NCBI RefSeq assembly: GCF_016316925.1
Contig: NZ_JAEEGB010000014.1
Location: 124,001-188,000 of the forward strand
Direction: 5' to 3'
Length of the DNA stretch: 64,000 nucleotides
Source: Clostridium aciditolerans
GTDB taxonomy: Bacteria; Bacillota; Clostridia; Clostridiales; Clostridiaceae
Shown here: piece after piece, positions 1-9,206 of the stretch
How positions within the stretch are numbered: position 1 is the stretch's first letter
Layout: every line of letters begins with the position of its first letter
Notes under the pieces: generated by a model
What the model was told of the DNA's origin: nothing
Database searches by the model: none
Seen by the model: only the letters and a program-made list of their open reading frames with translations
Translations under genes and position numbers: made by a program

Positions 1-306
1 TAGCTTCAATAAAGGCTGAGTGCAGAAGACTGAAAATTAAAGAAGGTCTTGATATAGTTGTAATTGACTATTTGCAGCTTATAGACAGTGAAGAAAGACA
101 GGAAAACAGAAATCAGGATATATCAAAGATAACAAGAAGCTTGAAGCTTATGGCAAAGGAGCTTGATATAACTGTAATAATCCTTTCTCAGCTTTCAAGA
201 GCCCCAGAGTGTAGAAGTGACCATAGACCATTACTTTCTGATTTGAGGGAGTCTGGTAGTATAGAGCAAGACGCAGATATAGTTTTGTTTTTGTATAGAG
301 ATGAGT
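1..306 (+). CDS. dnaB: Replicative DNA helicase DnaB, 5' exon (partial)
   Basis: Reading from base 3, the frame encodes the C-terminal RecA-like ATPase part of DnaB: the Walker B-type segment VVIDYLQL (bases 57-80), the LSQLSR motif, and [15 protein letters not shown] followed by FLYRDE. The gene begins before the window. The frame runs into a group II intron at base 307. An open frame continues to 323, but that tail is intron sequence, not protein. Joining base 306 to base 2959 gives GAG-TAT-TAT and restores FLYRDEYYNG, the normal DnaB sequence. DnaB unwinds DNA at the replication fork and is essential, so intron splicing is presumably needed for viability unless another copy exists elsewhere. 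Confidence 0.93.
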
Positions 307-1028
307 GTGCGACACGTTCCTAACTTAAAAGGTTAGGCATTAAAGAAAGTGTTTCTTCTTTAAGAGAACTGATAATTTGAAAAGTCAAATGAGGGAGTAA
401 CGTCTTGAATGGCTTTCTCTAATACTCCGAATAGCAATTTCTTTAATAAGAAAGAAATTGTTATAAGCTCGGTGAAGTCGGCTGAGATTACACCCTAAGG
501 AGCGGAAGCTCTAGGAAAAGCGAACCAGAGGTGGTCGAGTGTAAGATAGGTCGGGAGTCCACAAAGTATCTATGGTAAGAATGTCTGAAAACGTAAGACT
601 GACGAAATTCTGAATGTAAGAGTCTAAACTCTAATGAAATAGAAATGTTTCACCTACCTAAGTTGTAAGGCTTGTGAGGATGAGTAAAAATACTCGTTAT
701 GAAAATCCTTATACTGTTACAGGCAGTATCAAGCAAGCAGGCTCATAGGAATTACCTAAGGATATATGAAAGGATAGAATTATTGGAACGTGGTAAGCTG
801 ATAACATGGAGGACTTATTTCCATTGAAGTGTTAGCAAGGAAAGACTAAAGTTATAACTTGCTTTTATGTCAGTGAAAGCAGTGGCACAGTACCGTTGAA
901 ACTAGCGAAAGCTAGCGGAGGGATAGCCACAAGTCAATATTGTTAGAAATTTATTATTGCGTAATATTATTAGGTTCGAGTAAGACTAAAAGAAGCTGAA
1001 ACTTAGAAATAAGGAAAGAGGCTGACTA

Positions 1029-2852
1029 ATGACAACAGATGATAAGAAGATTAATAAGAAAGATCAACTAAGAAATAACGAATATTACAATTTTCAAGAG
1101 ATACAAGATAACTTGTACTCTAAAAGTGAAAGAGGAGAAATTTTTAATAATCTTATTCCTATAATAAGTAGTAGAGAAAACATCTTATTAGCTTTTAGAA
1201 ATATAAAGAAAAATAAAGGGAGCAAAACCAAGGGAACCAATAATACTACTATTAAAGATATTGAGAAGATGGGAGAAGAACAATTAATACTCTATATAAG
1301 ACATAGAATTGCAAATTATTTCCCACATTCAATAAGAAGAAAAGAAATTGAAAAAGATAATGGTAAAATTAGACCTTTGGGGATACCCACTATGGAAGAT
1401 AGAATAATACAACAGTGTATAAAACAGGTTATAGAACCAATAGTAGAAGCAAAATTTTATAAACATAGTTATGGGTTCAGACCTAACAGAAGCACTGAAC
1501 ACGCAATTGCAAGGCTATTTCACCTTACAACATGCAATAAACTTCACTATGTCGTAGACATAGATATTAAAGCTTTCTTTGATAACGTAGACCATGGAAA
1601 ACTTCTAAAACAAATATGGAGTATTGGGATACAGGACAAAAATTTGATATGTGTAATATCAAAAATGTTAAAGGCAGAAGTTGAAGGATATGGGATACAA
1701 CAAAAAGGTGTCCCGCAAGGTGGAGTAATATCAACAGTTCTTGCAAACATAGTGTTAAATGAGCTAGATTGGTGGATATATAGTCAGTGGGAAGGTATGA
1801 AAACTCAAAATACATATAAAAAGAATGAATGTAAAAGACCTGCTCTCAAAAAAAAATCTAATCTAAAAGAAATGTATATAGTAAGATATTGTGATGATTT
1901 TAAAATAGTTTGCAGAAATGCAAAGGATGCACAAAAAGCTTTTGTAGCAGTTAAGAGTTGGCTTCAAGAAAGATTAGGCTTAGAAATAAATACAGAAAAA
2001 TCAAAGGTTATAAATTTAAGAAAAAACTACTCAGATTTTCTAGGATTTAAACTGAAAATAAAGCCTAAGAAGAAAAATATGGTAGCCAAATCTAGTATAT
2101 GTGACAAATCAAAAAAGAAAATCATCAAAACTATTAAGGAAAAGATTAAATTAATTAAAAATAAACCCACAATAGAAAGTTGTAATAATTACAATGCAAC
2201 AATATTAGGACTACAAAACTACTATAAAATTGCATCAAATTGTAATATGGATTTTCACAAAATAGCATTCTTAGTTAGAAAGAACCTATATAATAGTACA
2301 AAAAATATACGAAGTGGAACAGGAAGAAAAACAAAAATCTACGAAAGGGTATATGGAAAGTATAATTTCAATGTAATCTATATAGCCCAAATAGCGCTGT
2401 TTCCGATTGCAGGAGTAGTAACAAGACCATCACAAAGATTTCATCCAGAAATCTGTTCATATACAGAAGCTGGGAGAAATAAAATTCATGAAAAATTAAG
2501 CAATCGTATAAATTTAGGTATAAGATATTTGCTCGAAAATCCTGTTAAAAATGAAAGTTTAGAGTTTAACGACAACAGAATATCATTATATTCAGGACAA
2601 CGGGGAAAATGCTATATTACTGGTGACCACTTAAATTTAACAGAAATAGAGGTACATCGTAAAATACCACAAAATAAAGGTGGAAACGATAATTATAGCA
2701 ACCTTATACTTACAACGCAACAATTGCATAAATTAATCCACGAAAAAGATATGAATATAGTGAAATCAAATATAGAAAAAATAAATTTGTGTAATGATGG
2801 GTTTGAAAAGCTTATGAAACTTCGTAAACTTGTTGAAAATTACGTGAGATAA
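1029..2852 (+). CDS. Group II intron reverse transcriptase/maturase with HNH endonuclease
   Basis: A 607-residue intron-encoded protein. It has an RT0-like start (about residues 40-80), RT domains with GVPQGG, a YCDD catalytic box at Tyr287-Asp290 (YADD is commoner in bacterial introns), a maturase/X region, and a C-terminal HNH-type endonuclease around residues 530-585 (CYITGD...EVHR..PQNKGG...N.ILT...H..IH). Such proteins help the intron fold and splice, and copy it into DNA target sites. All the key motifs are present and the frame is open, so it is probably active. The start ATG follows a purine-rich AGGAAAGAGG. I did not assign an intron class with confidence. Confidence 0.93.
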   Translation: MTTDDKKINKKDQLRNNEYYNFQEIQDNLYSKSERGEIFNNLIPIISSRENILLAFRNIKKNKGSKTKGTNNTTIKDIEKMGEEQLILYIRHRIANYFPHSIRRKEIEKDNGKIRPLGIPTMEDRIIQQCIKQVIEPIVEAKFYKHSYGFRPNRSTEHAIARLFHLTTCNKLHYVVDIDIKAFFDNVDHGKLLKQIWSIGIQDKNLICVISKMLKAEVEGYGIQQKGVPQGGVISTVLANIVLNELDWWIYSQWEGMKTQNTYKKNECKRPALKKKSNLKEMYIVRYCDDFKIVCRNAKDAQKAFVAVKSWLQERLGLEINTEKSKVINLRKNYSDFLGFKLKIKPKKKNMVAKSSICDKSKKKIIKTIKEKIKLIKNKPTIESCNNYNATILGLQNYYKIASNCNMDFHKIAFLVRKNLYNSTKNIRSGTGRKTKIYERVYGKYNFNVIYIAQIALFPIAGVVTRPSQRFHPEICSYTEAGRNKIHEKLSNRINLGIRYLLENPVKNESLEFNDNRISLYSGQRGKCYITGDHLNLTEIEVHRKIPQNKGGNDNYSNLILTTQQLHKLIHEKDMNIVKSNIEKINLCNDGFEKLMKLRKLVENYVR

Positions 2853-2875
2853 AAGAGTAAAATAATATTGATGGA

Positions 2876-2909
2876 ACGCAGTGTGCGATGAAAGTCGCAC
2901 GCACTGTGT
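2876..2909 (+). ncRNA. Group II intron domain V hairpin
   Basis: A 34-nt hairpin. The upper helix GTGCGA/TCGCAC is capped by a GAAA tetraloop closed by a U-G pair. A two-base bulge (GC, 2901-2902) follows, then a lower helix carrying a CGC triad (2877-2879) whose middle G pairs with U. This is the hallmark catalytic domain of group II introns. The bases after it up to 2958 should form domain VI with the branch-point adenosine. Confidence 0.88.
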
Positions 2910-2958
2910 GAAGGAGGGGAAAAGAAGGAGATAATATCAAGTTCTTACCTATTCCTAT

Positions 2959-3089
2959 ATTATAATGGAGACAGTGAAAGTAAGGGAATTATAGAATGTA
3001 TAGTGGCTAAAAATAGAAATGGTGAAGTTGGCACTGCTAGGTTAAGATGGAAACCGGAGATTCAGAGAATTGAGAATATGAGTAAGTAA
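2959..3089 (+). CDS. dnaB: Replicative DNA helicase DnaB, 3' exon
   Basis: The last 43 codons of dnaB, ending in TAA at 3087-3089. With the T at base 306 supplying the first position, the frame reads YYNGDSESKGIIECIVAKNR, then NGEVGTARLRW to the stop. This matches the conserved end of bacterial DnaB, where the basic IVAKNRNG segment follows FLYRDEYY. There is no separate start codon and the exon is only meaningful after splicing. Confidence 0.9.
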
Positions 3090-3172
3090 TTTTAAATGCA
3101 TATGGATAAATTTTTAAACAAGAATCTTGTCAACCTTAGTGTTTAAAATTTTGTATTTGTAGTATAATGTTC

Positions 3173-3205
3173 ATATAGTAGATTATTATGGTAAATTAGG
3201 AGGGG
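3173..3205 (+). promoter_or_regulatory. Probable -10 box and strong ribosome-binding site before the first CWB2 gene
   Basis: A perfect TATAAT lies at 3173-3178, and AGGAGGGG at 3198-3205 precedes the ATG at 3214. I found no convincing -35 at 17-18 bases, so only the -10 is supported. The very short leader and strong Shine-Dalgarno sequence fit a highly expressed surface-protein gene. Confidence 0.45.
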
Positions 3206-3213
3206 TTATAACA

Positions 3214-6200
3214 ATGAATTTAAACCGTAGAAAAGCTATGAGCCGAGCAGTTGCTATATCAATAGCTCTGGCATTAGCTTCACCAACAGTATTAGTTAAA
3301 GCTGCACCAGGACAAGTTACGAGAATTGGAGAATCAGATAGCTATGCAACAGCAGCTATAGTTGCTACTACAAATTGGTCTAGTTCCAAAGATGTGGTGC
3401 TTGTATGTGGTGAAGGATATGCTGATGCAGTAAGTGCCTCTGTGCTTGCAAAGCAGTTAGATGCACCAATACTTTTAACACAAGCTGCATCACTTAATGG
3501 AAATGCTAAGGATGCAATAGATAAGTTAAAGCCACAAAATATATATGTTATAGGTGGTAATGCTTCAGTATCTCAATCCTTAAGAAATGAATTAAAAAAC
3601 AATAACTATAATTTGATAGAACTCGGTGGAAAAGATAGATATGAAACTAATGTATCTGTTGCTAAGCAATTAGTTAAATTGGGAGTTAGTGCTAATAATG
3701 TTATGTTAGTTAGTGGGGAAGGTTTCTCAGACATTTTATCAGCTACGCCTATGGCAGCTTCTAAAGGACAAATAATATTATTAGGAAATAACAATAAGAA
3801 TACAATGAAGCCAGTGTTAGATTTTATAAAGTCTAATAATTCAAGTGTTACAGTTGTTGGTACAAGCTATTCTATTAATGATAATATATATAAAGCAGTA
3901 GGAGCTGTTAATAGAATAAATGGTGGAGCAGATAGATTTGAAACTAATTTGAATGTATTAAATTCATTTAGTAGTGATCTAAATACAAATAAGATATTTA
4001 TTGCAAATGCTAGTGCTGATAGATATGCAGATGCTTTAATAGCTTCATCTTTAGCAGGAAAATACTCTGCACCACTAGTATTAGTAGACGATGAAAGTTC
4101 AACATCTACAGACAAGGCTTTAAGTTATATTAAAAGCAAGATAAAAACATCAACGGATTTAAATGTAATTGGAGGATCAACGATAGTTTCTGATAATATT
4201 GTTTCAAAGGTGAATCAATCAGTCCCTGTTGTTAGCAGTCCTACAGTAAAATCTATAGCTTGTAATGGACTAAATCAGATTAGAATCGTATTTAATACAG
4301 AAGTTGATGAAGATTCAGCAGAAAATTTAAAGAATTATCAGATTGATGGCAGTGATCTAGTATCAGGTGCTTGCTCTGCTGAATTACAGGAGGACAAAAG
4401 AACTATAGCTATTACGTTTTCAAACCCTTATACTCAGTCTAAAACTGTAAATTTTAAAGTTAAAAATGCAATATTAGACAAAAATTCAAGCGGTACCATA
4501 ACTCCAATCGAACAAAAGGTTACTTTTTCCTCAACTGAGGTACCAACACTTAAGTCAGTAAAAGCCAGAGGTGGTAATAAGGTAGTAGTTGAGTTTACTG
4601 AACCAATAAGATTAGATGATAAGAATTTATATTTAATAAAAATTAATAGACAAAGCATTACAAATTATGGATTAAATAAAACTTATACTGTATTTGATAA
4701 TAAATGTGGAGTATGGACAGATAAGGTAGAACTTTACTTTGATGGAATACTTCCAGAGGGAAACAATGTATTAACTATTCCTAATGGTACTTTAGGAAAG
4801 GCCTTTGATAACGCTGCTGGATTTTCTGCTCAATCTACATCCTTAAACTTTACTGTTGATGCAGCGCCAACGGGTACTCCAAAGGTGCTTAGTGTAAAGG
4901 GAGATAATACTGGAACAGTTTATATAACCTATGATAGACCTATGGATCAACAAACAGCTTTAGAAGATGGAAATTATAAGCTAAATGGTAATACAATTAG
5001 TGTAAGCTCATATGATATAAGCTTTGATAAAGACTCTAACGATACAGTAGTTAAAATCCAAGGATTAGAATATCTATTAAAGGATGGAGAAAATAAATTC
5101 ATTATAGATGATGATGTTGCAGATACGTACGGAAATAGAATTACTCAATTAGAAACAACCTTTAGTAGAGGGTATGATACAGTTAAACCTAGAGTCACAA
5201 GTGTTAATGTAGTTAATGATACTACTATACGAATTAAATTTAATAAAGATGTTTATAACAGCTATGCCACAAATAAATCTAATTATGCATTAGTAAATTC
5301 TGATGGTACAGATATCAGTTATAAAATTAGTGATATACGACCAGTTTACAGCACAGGAGAAAACAGTAAGAGAACTTTTGATATTAAATTTGATAATAGT
5401 AATGCTTTGAAAGGATCAAAGTATACTTTAACTATTAGAAATATTAGTGATGATAGTTCATATAATAATGTAATGGATACTTACACTACAATTATTTCTG
5501 GAAATGGTGATGATAGACCAATTGTTACAGATGTGGTAAAAACCTCAGACTATGATCAACAAGTAGTTGTATTCTTTGATAAAGTTATGGATCAATCTTC
5601 GGCTTTAAATCCTGAAAATTATCGTTTCATGGATGGTAATGGAGAGTCTAAAAAACTACCAGTTAGTGCTACCATTACGCCAGGTGCAGATGAAAAAAGT
5701 GTAATTATTGATTTCCCATCTGGATATATAATAGATGGTGGAGCTGGAGAAAATCATATAAGTAGATTAAGTATTCAAAATGTGACTGATAAGGATGGAA
5801 ATGTAATTGAGCCTTTTGCTGATATAATAAGCCGTAGTTATACTACTGGACCTAAGCTAATTGATAACACAGGAAAACTTACTTTTGCTGGTAATGATGT
5901 AAAGGTTAGATTTTCACTTACAGCTCCTTTAGACATTATAAATTTAAATGATTTTAGAGTTCATGGTCAAAAACCAGATAGTGCGATTATGATAGGTAGT
6001 GATGTAGTCCTTACATTTAGAGCTGGCGCTGATAAAAATGATAAAATAGAAAATATAAAGAATGCTGGAAGTACTGCTAGCATTAGTGTATCTGGTGGAA
6101 ATTGTAAGGATGCTGCAGGAAGACCACTAAGATCTGGTTCTATTACTCTAGTAATGCCTCCAATTACAAACCCAAACTCATGGAGAGCTACTACTAGTAG

Positions 6201-6525
6201 ATCGGCCTACAGTAATCCTTCTGTAGCTATAGATTTTAATCAAAATATTGATGACGATGTTAGAACTTCTTATTTGGATGACTTCTTGTTTAAAAATGCT
6301 ACAACTGGGAAAACTCTTACTCCTTTAGATGTAAGTATAGATCGCGATCAGGTTATATATAAATTTAATGTAGGATCAATAAGTGTTGGAGATAAAATAG
6401 AAGTACGTGCAAATGATGATGCTAATCTTATTAATATAAGAGGGGAAGCGCATAACGGGAACTATTCGGTATATAGCCCATCGAAAGATGACTTAACAGG
6501 TAGAACTTTAAATGTTACAAACTAA
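3214..6525 (+). CDS. S-layer-type cell-wall protein: three CWB2 repeats plus SbsA-like Ig modules
   Basis: 1103 residues. An N-terminal signal peptide ends about residue 31 (VKA-AP). Three cell-wall-binding repeat 2 modules follow (about 35-130, 133-230, 235-340), each with a VTRIGES- or LGGKDRYET-type start and an NIYVIGG-type end. These modules anchor proteins non-covalently to an anionic wall polymer. From about residue 345, at least five Ig-like modules of the SbsA/CopC type follow, with recurrent starts such as VKSI..NGLNQIRIVFN and VYITYDRPMD. The remainder up to 1103 is similar in style but less clear. It is a full-length paralogue of the protein at 29911-33291. The architecture fits a major S-layer or S-layer-associated protein exposed on the cell surface. 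The SD AGGAGG supports the ATG at 3214. Confidence 0.9.
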   Translation: MNLNRRKAMSRAVAISIALALASPTVLVKAAPGQVTRIGESDSYATAAIVATTNWSSSKDVVLVCGEGYADAVSASVLAKQLDAPILLTQAASLNGNAKDAIDKLKPQNIYVIGGNASVSQSLRNELKNNNYNLIELGGKDRYETNVSVAKQLVKLGVSANNVMLVSGEGFSDILSATPMAASKGQIILLGNNNKNTMKPVLDFIKSNNSSVTVVGTSYSINDNIYKAVGAVNRINGGADRFETNLNVLNSFSSDLNTNKIFIANASADRYADALIASSLAGKYSAPLVLVDDESSTSTDKALSYIKSKIKTSTDLNVIGGSTIVSDNIVSKVNQSVPVVSSPTVKSIACNGLNQIRIVFNTEVDEDSAENLKNYQIDGSDLVSGACSAELQEDKRTIAITFSNPYTQSKTVNFKVKNAILDKNSSGTITPIEQKVTFSSTEVPTLKSVKARGGNKVVVEFTEPIRLDDKNLYLIKINRQSITNYGLNKTYTVFDNKCGVWTDKVELYFDGILPEGNNVLTIPNGTLGKAFDNAAGFSAQSTSLNFTVDAAPTGTPKVLSVKGDNTGTVYITYDRPMDQQTALEDGNYKLNGNTISVSSYDISFDKDSNDTVVKIQGLEYLLKDGENKFIIDDDVADTYGNRITQLETTFSRGYDTVKPRVTSVNVVNDTTIRIKFNKDVYNSYATNKSNYALVNSDGTDISYKISDIRPVYSTGENSKRTFDIKFDNSNALKGSKYTLTIRNISDDSSYNNVMDTYTTIISGNGDDRPIVTDVVKTSDYDQQVVVFFDKVMDQSSALNPENYRFMDGNGESKKLPVSATITPGADEKSVIIDFPSGYIIDGGAGENHISRLSIQNVTDKDGNVIEPFADIISRSYTTGPKLIDNTGKLTFAGNDVKVRFSLTAPLDIINLNDFRVHGQKPDSAIMIGSDVVLTFRAGADKNDKIENIKNAGSTASISVSGGNCKDAAGRPLRSGSITLVMPPITNPNSWRATTSRSAYSNPSVAIDFNQNIDDDVRTSYLDDFLFKNATTGKTLTPLDVSIDRDQVIYKFNVGSISVGDKIEVRANDDANLINIRGEAHNGNYSVYSPSKDDLTGRTLNVTN

Positions 6526-6537
6526 ATGATGCTTTTG

Positions 6538-6576
6538 GTTCAGGTAAAATCTTAATGTTTTACCTGAACTTCTTTT
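6538..6576 (+). terminator. Rho-independent terminator after the first CWB2 gene
   Basis: A perfect 12-bp stem GTTCAGGTAAAA/TTTTACCTGAAC with a 7-base loop, followed by TTCTTTT. It separates the S-layer-type gene from the WG-repeat gene. Confidence 0.85.
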
Positions 6577-6611
6577 AATATATGAATAATATAATTTTGG
6601 AGGGAAAAATC

Positions 6612-8300
6612 TTGAATAAAAGTTTTAAGCGTTATTATGCTTTAGGTATAGGTTCCTGCATATTTTTTAGCACTTTGCTTTTTTATGGCGATATTAATAG
6701 TGTATCAGCACAAGGCAATGGAAGTTATGTTAATACGAAAATAAATACTCCTTTTCAAAATATATATGGTTATCAAGATGGTTTAGTGAGAGTACAAAAA
6801 AATGGATTGTTTGGACTCATGGACAAATCAGAAAGAATTATTACGGAACCTCAGTTTAATTCAATAGATTACTTTAGTAGTGGTATTGCTAAAGTGAAAA
6901 AGGGTACAAAATATGGTTTTATAGACAAGTCTGGGAGAGTAGTTGTGCAACCTCAATTTGATGAAATATCTGATTTTAAGGAAGGGCTAGCACAAATATA
7001 TACTGGTGGAAAATGGGGACTAATAGATAAAAACGGGAAAATAATTTTAGCACCTAATTTTGATAACATATCTGATTTTCAAGAAGGCATAGCAAGAGTA
7101 AAGCAAGGAGAAAAATATGGGTTTGTAGATAAGTCTGGAAATGTTGTTCAGGATCTTAGATTTGATTATGCTTATGACTTTAATGATGGAATAGCTGTTG
7201 TTAAAAACAAAGAACAATGGGGAATTATAGATAAGTCAGGTAATTTTACTCAATATGATGCTGAAGATATGCACCCTTTTCAAAATGGAGTAGCTCCTGT
7301 AAAAAGAGGAGGATATTGGTGGCTTATAGATAAATCAGGAAAGGTTATTACCACAACTAATGCTGTTACAGCTGATAAGTATGATAACATAGATTCTTTT
7401 AATGAAGATTTATTTAAAGTACAAAGAAAGGATAAATGGGGGCTTGTAGATAAGCAAGGGGAAATTATTCTTGACATTGACTATGAGAGCATAGTACCAG
7501 CAAATGAGGGGTTAGGGATAATAGAGAAAGATGGAATATCAGGATTGATAGATAAGACAGGAAAAGTTATTGTAAAACCTAGATATCAAAGAATATTTGA
7601 TTTTCAAAATGGTAAAGCTGTTGTAAAGTTAAATGATAAATATTATTTTATAGACAAATCTGGAGAACTTAATTTAAAGCCAAAAGCTGATGAAATGAGT
7701 TCATTTAAAGAAGGATTAGCTAGAATAAAAAGCGAAAATAAATATGGTTTTATAGATAAAGATGGTGAAGTCGTTGGAACTCTTAGATTTGATTACGTAT
7801 CTGATTTTAATGAGGGATTAGCTTTAGCAAAAGTAGGTGACAAGTGGGGGATTATAAACAGAAAAGGAAATACTGTTATTCCCTTTGACTATGACTATGG
7901 GTCTACCTTTGACGATGGTTTAGCGGTATTAAAAAAGAATAGTGACAATCATGAAAATGATGCTCCGGACGATTATAGTTTTCTAGAAAATAAGAACATA
8001 AAATTTATGCAGGACAAGGTAGAAGTTGATTCTTCTAAGGTGTGGAAAATAAAATTTAGCAAGCCTATTGATGAAAGCACAATAATAGATAACATTGAGG
8101 TCCAAGATGATAAAGGCAATGTAGCAGATGTTTCTTTTCAAATGGAAAACTCTCGTACTATTGTCATTAAACCACCACTATCTGGATATAAAAAAGGAGA
8201 AAACTACAATATTATAATATTAAATGAAATTAAGTCCACAAGCGGAGAAGTGATAGAGCCGTCAGTTACGAGCATGAAATTTTCAGTAAAGAATAATTAG
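6612..8300 (+). CDS. Secreted WG-repeat protein with C-terminal SbsA-like Ig domain
   Basis: 562 residues from the TTG at 6612, which sits 7 bases after GGAGGG (6599-6604). The in-frame ATG at 6582 has no such site, so TTG is preferred. A signal peptide/TM segment (residues about 5-33, ending VSAQ) is followed by about 11 WG (KWG-type) repeats, such as KYGFIDKSG, KWGLIDKNG and KWGLVDKQG, each about 40-45 residues. The last 90 residues form an Ig-like module (VWKIKFSKPID...) close in style to the N-terminal module of the transglutaminase-like protein at 27295. WG repeats are common in secreted Clostridium proteins but their ligand is not known. The function is unknown; it is probably an extracellular or wall-associated binding protein. 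Confidence 0.82.
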   Translation: MNKSFKRYYALGIGSCIFFSTLLFYGDINSVSAQGNGSYVNTKINTPFQNIYGYQDGLVRVQKNGLFGLMDKSERIITEPQFNSIDYFSSGIAKVKKGTKYGFIDKSGRVVVQPQFDEISDFKEGLAQIYTGGKWGLIDKNGKIILAPNFDNISDFQEGIARVKQGEKYGFVDKSGNVVQDLRFDYAYDFNDGIAVVKNKEQWGIIDKSGNFTQYDAEDMHPFQNGVAPVKRGGYWWLIDKSGKVITTTNAVTADKYDNIDSFNEDLFKVQRKDKWGLVDKQGEIILDIDYESIVPANEGLGIIEKDGISGLIDKTGKVIVKPRYQRIFDFQNGKAVVKLNDKYYFIDKSGELNLKPKADEMSSFKEGLARIKSENKYGFIDKDGEVVGTLRFDYVSDFNEGLALAKVGDKWGIINRKGNTVIPFDYDYGSTFDDGLAVLKKNSDNHENDAPDDYSFLENKNIKFMQDKVEVDSSKVWKIKFSKPIDESTIIDNIEVQDDKGNVADVSFQMENSRTIVIKPPLSGYKKGENYNIIILNEIKSTSGEVIEPSVTSMKFSVKNN

Positions 8301-8309
8301 CTGTAACTT

Positions 8310-8342
8310 ATATGAAAGAAGCTTTGAAAGCTCCTTTCATAT
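8310..8342 (+). terminator. Stem-loop after the WG-repeat gene (weak terminator)
   Basis: The outer stem ATATGAAAG/CTTTCATAT encloses a second AGCTT..AAGCT hairpin. No clear T-tract follows, so it may be a weak terminator or an RNA-stabilising hairpin. Confidence 0.5.
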
Positions 8343-8442
8343 TCAGTCCAACAAATATTCTAAATGGATTATATTGACACTTTGAATTAAAAAGTATATT
8401 ATGATAAAATAATTTAGGATATTTAAAAGGGAGTGATTGAAC

Positions 8443-8844
8443 ATGAAAAGATTCACAAAGAGGTTAACAACAGTATCTATGGTAGTAGCTTTGCTTATAT
8501 CTGTATCAGGATGCTCTTTTGGAAATAAAACTTCAAAGACTAACAATGATACAAAGCAGTCATCACAAAATACTCAAAATAATAATGGACCTAAGTTAGA
8601 ACAAGACGTGAAAAGAACAGAACAGCTTAAGAAGGAAAAAGAAATAATTGATGGTCAAGTGTATGTTCAAAGTAATATGGTAACAGCAACTATGATAATA
8701 AAAGATAATGTAAAAGAAAGTGATGGAAAAGCCCTAGCTGATAAGTACGCTAAAGATTTAAAGGCAAGTTATAAAGATATGAAAGTAAATGTTCAAGCTG
8801 TGCAAAAGGGAAAAAATATTGCTAATATAACATTAGAAAAGTAA
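8443..8844 (+). CDS. Small putative lipoprotein of unknown function
   Basis: 133 residues from the ATG at 8443, which lies 9 bases after AGGGAG. An upstream in-frame TTG at 8437 is too close to that site. The signal peptide is MKRFTKRLTTVSMVVALLIS, then VSGC, a good lipobox with Cys as the first mature residue. An Asn/Gln/Lys-rich linker follows, then a compact C-terminal region of about 80 residues (TATMIIKDN..ESDGKALADKYAKDL). I do not recognise the domain. It is probably tethered to the outer face of the membrane. It is monocistronic between two hairpins. Confidence 0.72.
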   Translation: MKRFTKRLTTVSMVVALLISVSGCSFGNKTSKTNNDTKQSSQNTQNNNGPKLEQDVKRTEQLKKEKEIIDGQVYVQSNMVTATMIIKDNVKESDGKALADKYAKDLKASYKDMKVNVQAVQKGKNIANITLEK

Positions 8845-8852
8845 ATATTATA

Positions 8853-8893
8853 AAAAATAACCTCTAGTTTGTATAAGCTAGAGGTTATTTTAA
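8853..8893 (+). terminator. Rho-independent terminator
   Basis: A 14-bp stem AAAATAACCTCTAG/CTAGAGGTTATTTT closes the lipoprotein gene. The run of T and A after it makes it plausible in both directions. Confidence 0.85.
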
Positions 8894-8977
8894 TCTTATT
8901 AGATTATAAATAATTCAACTAGTAGTTTTACGAATTTTATTATTGGAATAGTTAACAAAAAATATAAGTTAAAGATA

Positions 8978-9027
8978 TAGAAATATTTTCATCCATATGA
9001 TAAAATTATTTCAAGATTGAAATATTT
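8978..9027 (+). promoter_or_regulatory. Promoter/operator of the TolC-like operon, duplicated at the marR-macAB operon
   Basis: Contains TAGAAATAT (8978-8986), a -10-like TAAAAT (9001-9006), and the inverted repeat ATTTCA-AGAT-TGAAAT (9008-9023). The same arrangement occurs at 33464-33513 before a MarR gene. The core TGATAAAATTNTTTCA plus NNATTGAAATATTT is 27/30 identical, and the full 50 bp is about 41/50 identical. A dyad just downstream of the -10 is where a MarR-type repressor would act. The remaining leader (9028-9206) holds only a small GGTTC/GAACC hairpin (about 9110-9132) and no recognised gene. Confidence 0.6.
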
Positions 9028-9206
9028 AGATATTAAGGAAATAGTACAAGTTATAACAATATTAAGGAAGGAGTTGCTGTAATAGCTTTTTATTTAAAAA
9101 TATTAAGTGGTTCTTAGTTTCATATGGAACCTAAAAAATGTAATGTTTTAGCTAATGTTTAGAGATAAGATAAAAGAAGAATCAATTTAGGAGGTATAGA
9201 TGCAAT

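Larger units (their letters stand above)
307..2958 (+). mobile_element. Group II intron inserted in dnaB
   Basis: The element begins with GTGCGAC, a match to the group II 5' consensus GUGYG, and ends ...CCTAT immediately before the 3' exon. It contains a reverse-transcriptase ORF (1029-2852), a good domain V hairpin (2876-2909), and about 720 nt of non-coding sequence (307-1028) that should form domains I-IV. Boundaries were set by requiring an uninterrupted DnaB frame across the junction, and both ends then fit the consensus. It lies in the sense orientation of the host gene, as required for RNA splicing. A candidate EBS1 is ACTCGTT (692-698), which can pair, allowing G-U, with GATGAGT at the end of the 5' exon (300-306). 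Confidence 0.93.

Noticed and set aside
72-323. An 83-codon ORF reading as a DnaB fragment with its own stop
   Set aside because: The TTG start is an internal codon of dnaB and the last residues (after base 306) are translated intron sequence.
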